NCBI GenBank assembly: GCA_945903635.1
Contig: CAMDOT010000040.1
Coordinates: 1 to 33,928, forward strand
DNA length: 33,928 nucleotides
Reading direction: 5' to 3'
From: Rhizobium sp. Q54
GTDB taxonomy: Bacteria > Pseudomonadota > Alphaproteobacteria > Reyranellales > Reyranellaceae
The position numbers were made by a program, and so were the translations under genes. The first letter of the stretch is position 1. Each line of letters begins with the position of its first letter. Positions 31,424 through 33,928 of this stretch are shown here, in pieces. The notes under the pieces were generated by a model. It searched no databases, was not told the origin of the DNA, and saw nothing but the letters and a program-made list of their open reading frames with translations.

Positions 31424-33541
31424 CTAGAAGTCGATGAAAACTTCAGCGCGCCGGTTGGCGGTGATGCCGCGGGCGGTACTGGTCTGGTAGATCGGCTCGT
31501 CGTCGGAGGCGGCCTCGGCGACGATGCGGTCCCTTGGAACGCCGAGCGCACGGAGCTGCTGGGCCACCGCAAGCGCGCGACGGCGCGAGACGTCGTAGTT
31601 GCCACGCTCGAGCTGCGCCGCCGAGGCGCCGTAGGAATCTTGATCGGCATGCGCCACGATCCGGATCGTGCCGCCATTGCGGCGCTGGATTTCAGCCACG
31701 CGCGCCAACACGTCGTAGTCGTTTCCTCCGAGACCGGACGAGCTGCGACCGAACTGGATCACGGCGACCTGCATCGGCCCGCCGAAGGGCGGAGACTTGA
31801 TGTCCTTGAATGGCACCGCGCCCGATTGCGCGGTCGCAATATTGGCCTCGATCGGTGCCGATGCCGGCATGGCCACGGGCGTCGCCACGACAGGCGGCGC
31901 TGCTGGTGTCACGACCACTGGCTCCTGGCGTGGCGGTGGCGCCATCGCTTCCGAGACTTGAGGTTGGCTCGGAGGCGCCCAGCCTGGCGGCGGAACGAAG
32001 GCCTTGCTGGCGTCGGCCACTCGAACCGGCGGCGGCGAGGCAGCGGCCATCACGACTGGTGCTGGCGGTGTTGGCGCCGACACAACCGGGGCCGGCACGG
32101 CAATCGGAGGAGCTACATCTCGCACCGCGGGCGTCGAGGATACGTCGGCAACCATCGGTGCCGCCGCCTGGCTCGGCGGCGACCAACCCGGCGGCGGGAC
32201 AAAGGCCTTGTTGGGATCCACGGGACGCGCAGACGGCGCGACGGCGCGCGGCGCTGACGGCTCGGCTGCCGCCATGACGACCGGTACAGGCGTCGGCGCA
32301 GTGGCTGGCGCCGGTGCCGCCGTTGCGACGGCAGGCGCTGCAGTCTGGGACGGCGGCATCCAGCCCGGCGGCGGCACGAAGGCCTTGTCGGGATCTCCAC
32401 GACGCGCAGGAGACGGTGACGTGACCACGGCCGGAGTCGGCACCAGACTGGCCGGTTGGGCTGACGCCAAGACAACCGGCGCCGCTGTCACAGGCGAAAC
32501 GGACGGGGTGGGAGTTTCCGCGGCCGAAGCAGCCACCGGCGCTGCCGGCTGACCTGGCGGCGTCCAGCCCGGCGGCGGCACGAAGGCTTTGCTGGGATCG
32601 GCCGAACGTACTGGCCCCGCCGCAATGGTCATAGGCTGCGACGCAGGCGGCGGTGCTGCTGGCTCGGTTGCCGTCACGGCGACCGGCATGGGTGCCGAAG
32701 CTGGCCCCGACGCGGCCGGCGCAAAGGCAGGCACCGCGGGCTGGCCCGGAGGTGTCCAACCCGGCGGCGGAACGAATGCCTTGCTGGGGTCGGCAGGCCG
32801 TGCCGGTGCCACCTCGGCAACCATTGGCGCTGGTGCCGGAGCCGGCGCAGGCGGCTCAGCCATCGTCGTCACAACGGCTGCCGGCGGCGGTGCGGTGGGC
32901 GTCGTAACGGGCGCGACTGACGCAAAGGCAGGTGCCGCGGGCTGGCCCGGAGGCGCCCAGCCCGGCGGCGGGATGAAAGCCTTGTTCGGATCGGCGGGCG
33001 GAGCCGGCGGGGCAACTGGTTCTGGCGCGGCCGCCGGTGCAGGTGCCGGCGTTGGCTCTGCGGCGGGGGGAGCAACGGGGACCGACACGATCGGCGCAGG
33101 TGCAGGATCTGCTGACGGTGAGGCAACAGGCGGCGTCCCCTTGGCCCCTTCAGCCGGCATCTTGCTCTTGGCTTCCTTTTCGGCGGCGGTGCGCGCCTGG
33201 CGTTGCTCGCGCGACTTCGCGTCGCGCTCAGCGGCTTCCTTCTCGATCGCTTCCTTTTGCGCCTTCTGGCCGCCGCGGCCGGCAACGATGGAGCCGACTT
33301 GGGGACCGGTGCGTGTCTCGTCGACGGGCACGACGCCCGCATCGTACTGACGGCCGGTGCTGGCGGAAGGCAGGCTGGCGCTCGCCGGGACCTGGGCGTC
33401 GGCACCCGGGCGGGCCTTCACGCTTTGTGGCGGCGGGCTGCTGTCAAACATCCCGCAGCCCGACAGGATCGCCAACGCAGACACGCCGACCAGACCGAAC
33501 CAAAGGTGACGGCCACCGATCGTGTCTTGTTCTCGCTGCAT
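31424..33541 (-). CDS. Large OmpA-domain lipoprotein with six proline-rich repeats
   Basis: About 705 residues. The N-terminus carries a lipoprotein signal (hydrophobic run LWFGLVGVSALAILSGC, lipobox LSGC, lipid Cys29). Residues about 88-130 are a Lys/Glu/Ala/Arg-rich helix, perhaps coiled coil. Residues about 140-580 are Ala/Pro-rich with six copies of KAFVPPPGW-type motifs. The last 120 residues are an OmpA-like peptidoglycan-binding domain (VAHADQDSYG, SRRRALAVAQQLRALGV, TANRRAEVFIDF). The domain order predicts an outer-membrane lipoprotein tied to the wall through a long flexible arm. An ATG eleven codons upstream (first base 33574) is possible; neither start has a good ribosome site. It lies 19 bp upstream of the aminotransferase gene. 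Confidence 0.85.
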   Translation of the reverse strand: MQREQDTIGGRHLWFGLVGVSALAILSGCGMFDSSPPPQSVKARPGADAQVPASASLPSASTGRQYDAGVVPVDETRTGPQVGSIVAGRGGQKAQKEAIEKEAAERDAKSREQRQARTAAEKEAKSKMPAEGAKGTPPVASPSADPAPAPIVSVPVAPPAAEPTPAPAPAAAPEPVAPPAPPADPNKAFIPPPGWAPPGQPAAPAFASVAPVTTPTAPPPAAVVTTMAEPPAPAPAPAPMVAEVAPARPADPSKAFVPPPGWTPPGQPAVPAFAPAASGPASAPMPVAVTATEPAAPPPASQPMTIAAGPVRSADPSKAFVPPPGWTPPGQPAAPVAASAAETPTPSVSPVTAAPVVLASAQPASLVPTPAVVTSPSPARRGDPDKAFVPPPGWMPPSQTAAPAVATAAPAPATAPTPVPVVMAAAEPSAPRAVAPSARPVDPNKAFVPPPGWSPPSQAAAPMVADVSSTPAVRDVAPPIAVPAPVVSAPTPPAPVVMAAASPPPVRVADASKAFVPPPGWAPPSQPQVSEAMAPPPRQEPVVVTPAAPPVVATPVAMPASAPIEANIATAQSGAVPFKDIKSPPFGGPMQVAVIQFGRSSSGLGGNDYDVLARVAEIQRRNGGTIRIVAHADQDSYGASAAQLERGNYDVSRRRALAVAQQLRALGVPRDRIVAEAASDDEPIYQTSTARGITANRRAEVFIDF
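31961..32992 (-). repeat. Six in-frame copies of an 18-residue D-P-x-K-A-F-V-P-P-P-G-W motif
   Basis: Coding repeats inside the large lipoprotein gene. On the plus strand the 54-base copies lie at 31961-32014, 32165-32218, 32342-32395, 32546-32599, 32738-32791 and 32939-32992. The consensus is D-P-[NSD]-K-A-F-[VI]-P-P-P-G-W-x-P-P-[GS]-Q-x, with 59-68 residue periods and far more variable Ala/Pro/Val/Thr spacers. The motif is strongly kept while the spacers drift. Confidence 0.95.
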
Positions 33542-33574
33542 CGTCGTCACCCGCTTGAAGCCCCGCTCCCGCAT

Positions 33575-33736
33575 TGTACTAGCGGAAGTGGAGAGGAAAT
33601 TTGACCCATCTGTTGTCGCAGCCTACCTATACACAAGTCATCAGCGATTCAGGCCGGCAGACACAAGGTATGGTACCGGGACGGTGAAAGTTCCGCAAGA
33701 AACGCTGCAAGGCCTATGATTTTGAAGGGGAAACGC
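33575..33736. promoter_or_regulatory. Divergent intergenic region between the OmpA-like gene and phaC, weak promoter candidate
   Basis: Must hold promoters for phaC and for the lipoprotein-led minus-strand operon. A TTGACC at 33601-33606 is a good -35 for the plus strand, but the nearest -10-like match, TATACA at 33628-33633, is 21 bp away, too far for a standard sigma-70 promoter. I see no clear dyad operator. Confidence 0.25.
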
Positions 33737-33928
33737 ATGTCGGAGACACCCGTCCCAGCAGCCCTCCCGGGAGTGTCGCCTGCCGAAGCCGAGAAGATGC
33801 AGGCCGCGTTCAAGGATATCGCCGAGCGCAGCCAGAAGCTGCTTCAGGACTTCGCCGAGCGCTACAAGACCGACAGCACGCAGCCGACCGATCCGCTCGG
33901 CCTCACCCACACCTTCATGGATTTCACA
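33737..33928 (+). CDS. phaC: Class I poly(3-hydroxyalkanoate) synthase, N-terminal fragment cut by the window end
   Basis: Only the first 64 codons are visible. They read as the variable N-terminal region of class I PHA synthase: an amphipathic helix EAEKMQAAFKDIAERSQ, then KLLQDFAERY and DPLGLTHTFMDF, matching the DPLNxxxAF block that precedes the catalytic domain in alphaproteobacterial PhaC. The catalytic Cys box lies outside the window, so the call rests on this short match and on the gene order. ATG follows AAGGGGAA. It would polymerise hydroxyacyl-CoA into storage granules and is divergent from the OmpA-like lipoprotein operon, as in several alphaproteobacteria. Confidence 0.75.
   Translation, partial: MSETPVPAALPGVSPAEAEKMQAAFKDIAERSQKLLQDFAERYKTDSTQPTDPLGLTHTFMDFT

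Noticed and set aside
31961..32992. Regularly spaced repeats considered as a CRISPR array
   Set aside because: Copies are 54 bases, differ from each other, are in frame, and encode a conserved peptide inside an intact gene; spacers are coding and unequal in length.
33601..33633. TTGACC with TATACA as a sigma-70 promoter for phaC
   Set aside because: The 21 bp spacing is outside the normal range, so it is recorded only as a weak candidate.
33641..33910. 89-codon minus-strand frame at the right end
   Set aside because: It is antisense to the phaC start, which has a better ribosome site and family match.

Overview
The window looks like chromosome of a GC-rich alphaproteobacterium. The evidence is high-GC coding throughout, a class I PHA synthase start, a recJ-glpX-hom-aminotransferase block, and many CaiB-type CoA-transferases, acyl-CoA enzymes and orphan periplasmic binding proteins. 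A Rhodospirillales or Reyranella-like host is a guess from style, not a demonstrated assignment. Roughly the first 25 kb is accessory catabolism and transport. The last 8 kb is housekeeping. A tRNA-Glu(UUC) gene sits near the junction.

Layout. (1) 1-4165, minus strand: a branched-chain-type ABC transporter (livG, an acyl-CoA synthetase, livH, livM; livM is cut by the window edge). A NodB-type deacetylase gene is divergent from it. (2) 12673 down to 5154, minus strand: a tight seven-gene operon with an FbpABC-type ABC importer followed by a CaiB CoA-transferase, a crotonase lacking both catalytic glutamates, a phytanoyl-CoA-type 2-oxoglutarate dioxygenase and a DehI-like protein. (3) 12767-20267, plus strand: a methyltransferase, then a tightly packed operon of an MmgE/PrpD protein, MaoC, acyl-CoA dehydrogenase, a second MaoC, CaiB CoA-transferase, a malyl-CoA/citramalyl-CoA-type lyase and an MFS transporter. 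Read together this is a plausible complete pathway: import, CoA activation, dehydrogenation, hydration, and retro-Claisen cleavage of a short branched dicarboxylate. (4) 20264-25032: a Bug/TctC binding protein, a VOC protein, a dienelactone-hydrolase-like enzyme, a LivK-type binding protein, and a six-Asp-box beta-propeller protein closed by a hairpin terminator. (5) 25130-33541, minus strand: an OmpA-domain lipoprotein, tRNA-Glu, recJ, glpX, homoserine dehydrogenase, a class I/II aminotransferase, and a large OmpA-domain lipoprotein with six copies of an 18-residue proline-rich motif. (6) 33737 onward, plus strand: the start of phaC.

No stretch over 300 bases is without a gene. The larger gaps are 4166-4295 (divergent livG and deacetylase; no convincing promoter seen), 12674-12766 (divergent; nothing firm), 21218-21351 (overlapping hairpin options before the VOC gene), 22662-22736 (hairpin before the LivK-type gene), 25763-25991 (holds the tRNA) and 33542-33736 (divergent; weak promoter candidate). 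I see no rRNA, insertion sequence, CRISPR array or phage gene. The best candidates for undescribed biology are the two catabolic operons and the repeat-bearing OmpA lipoprotein. Every substrate named is inference.
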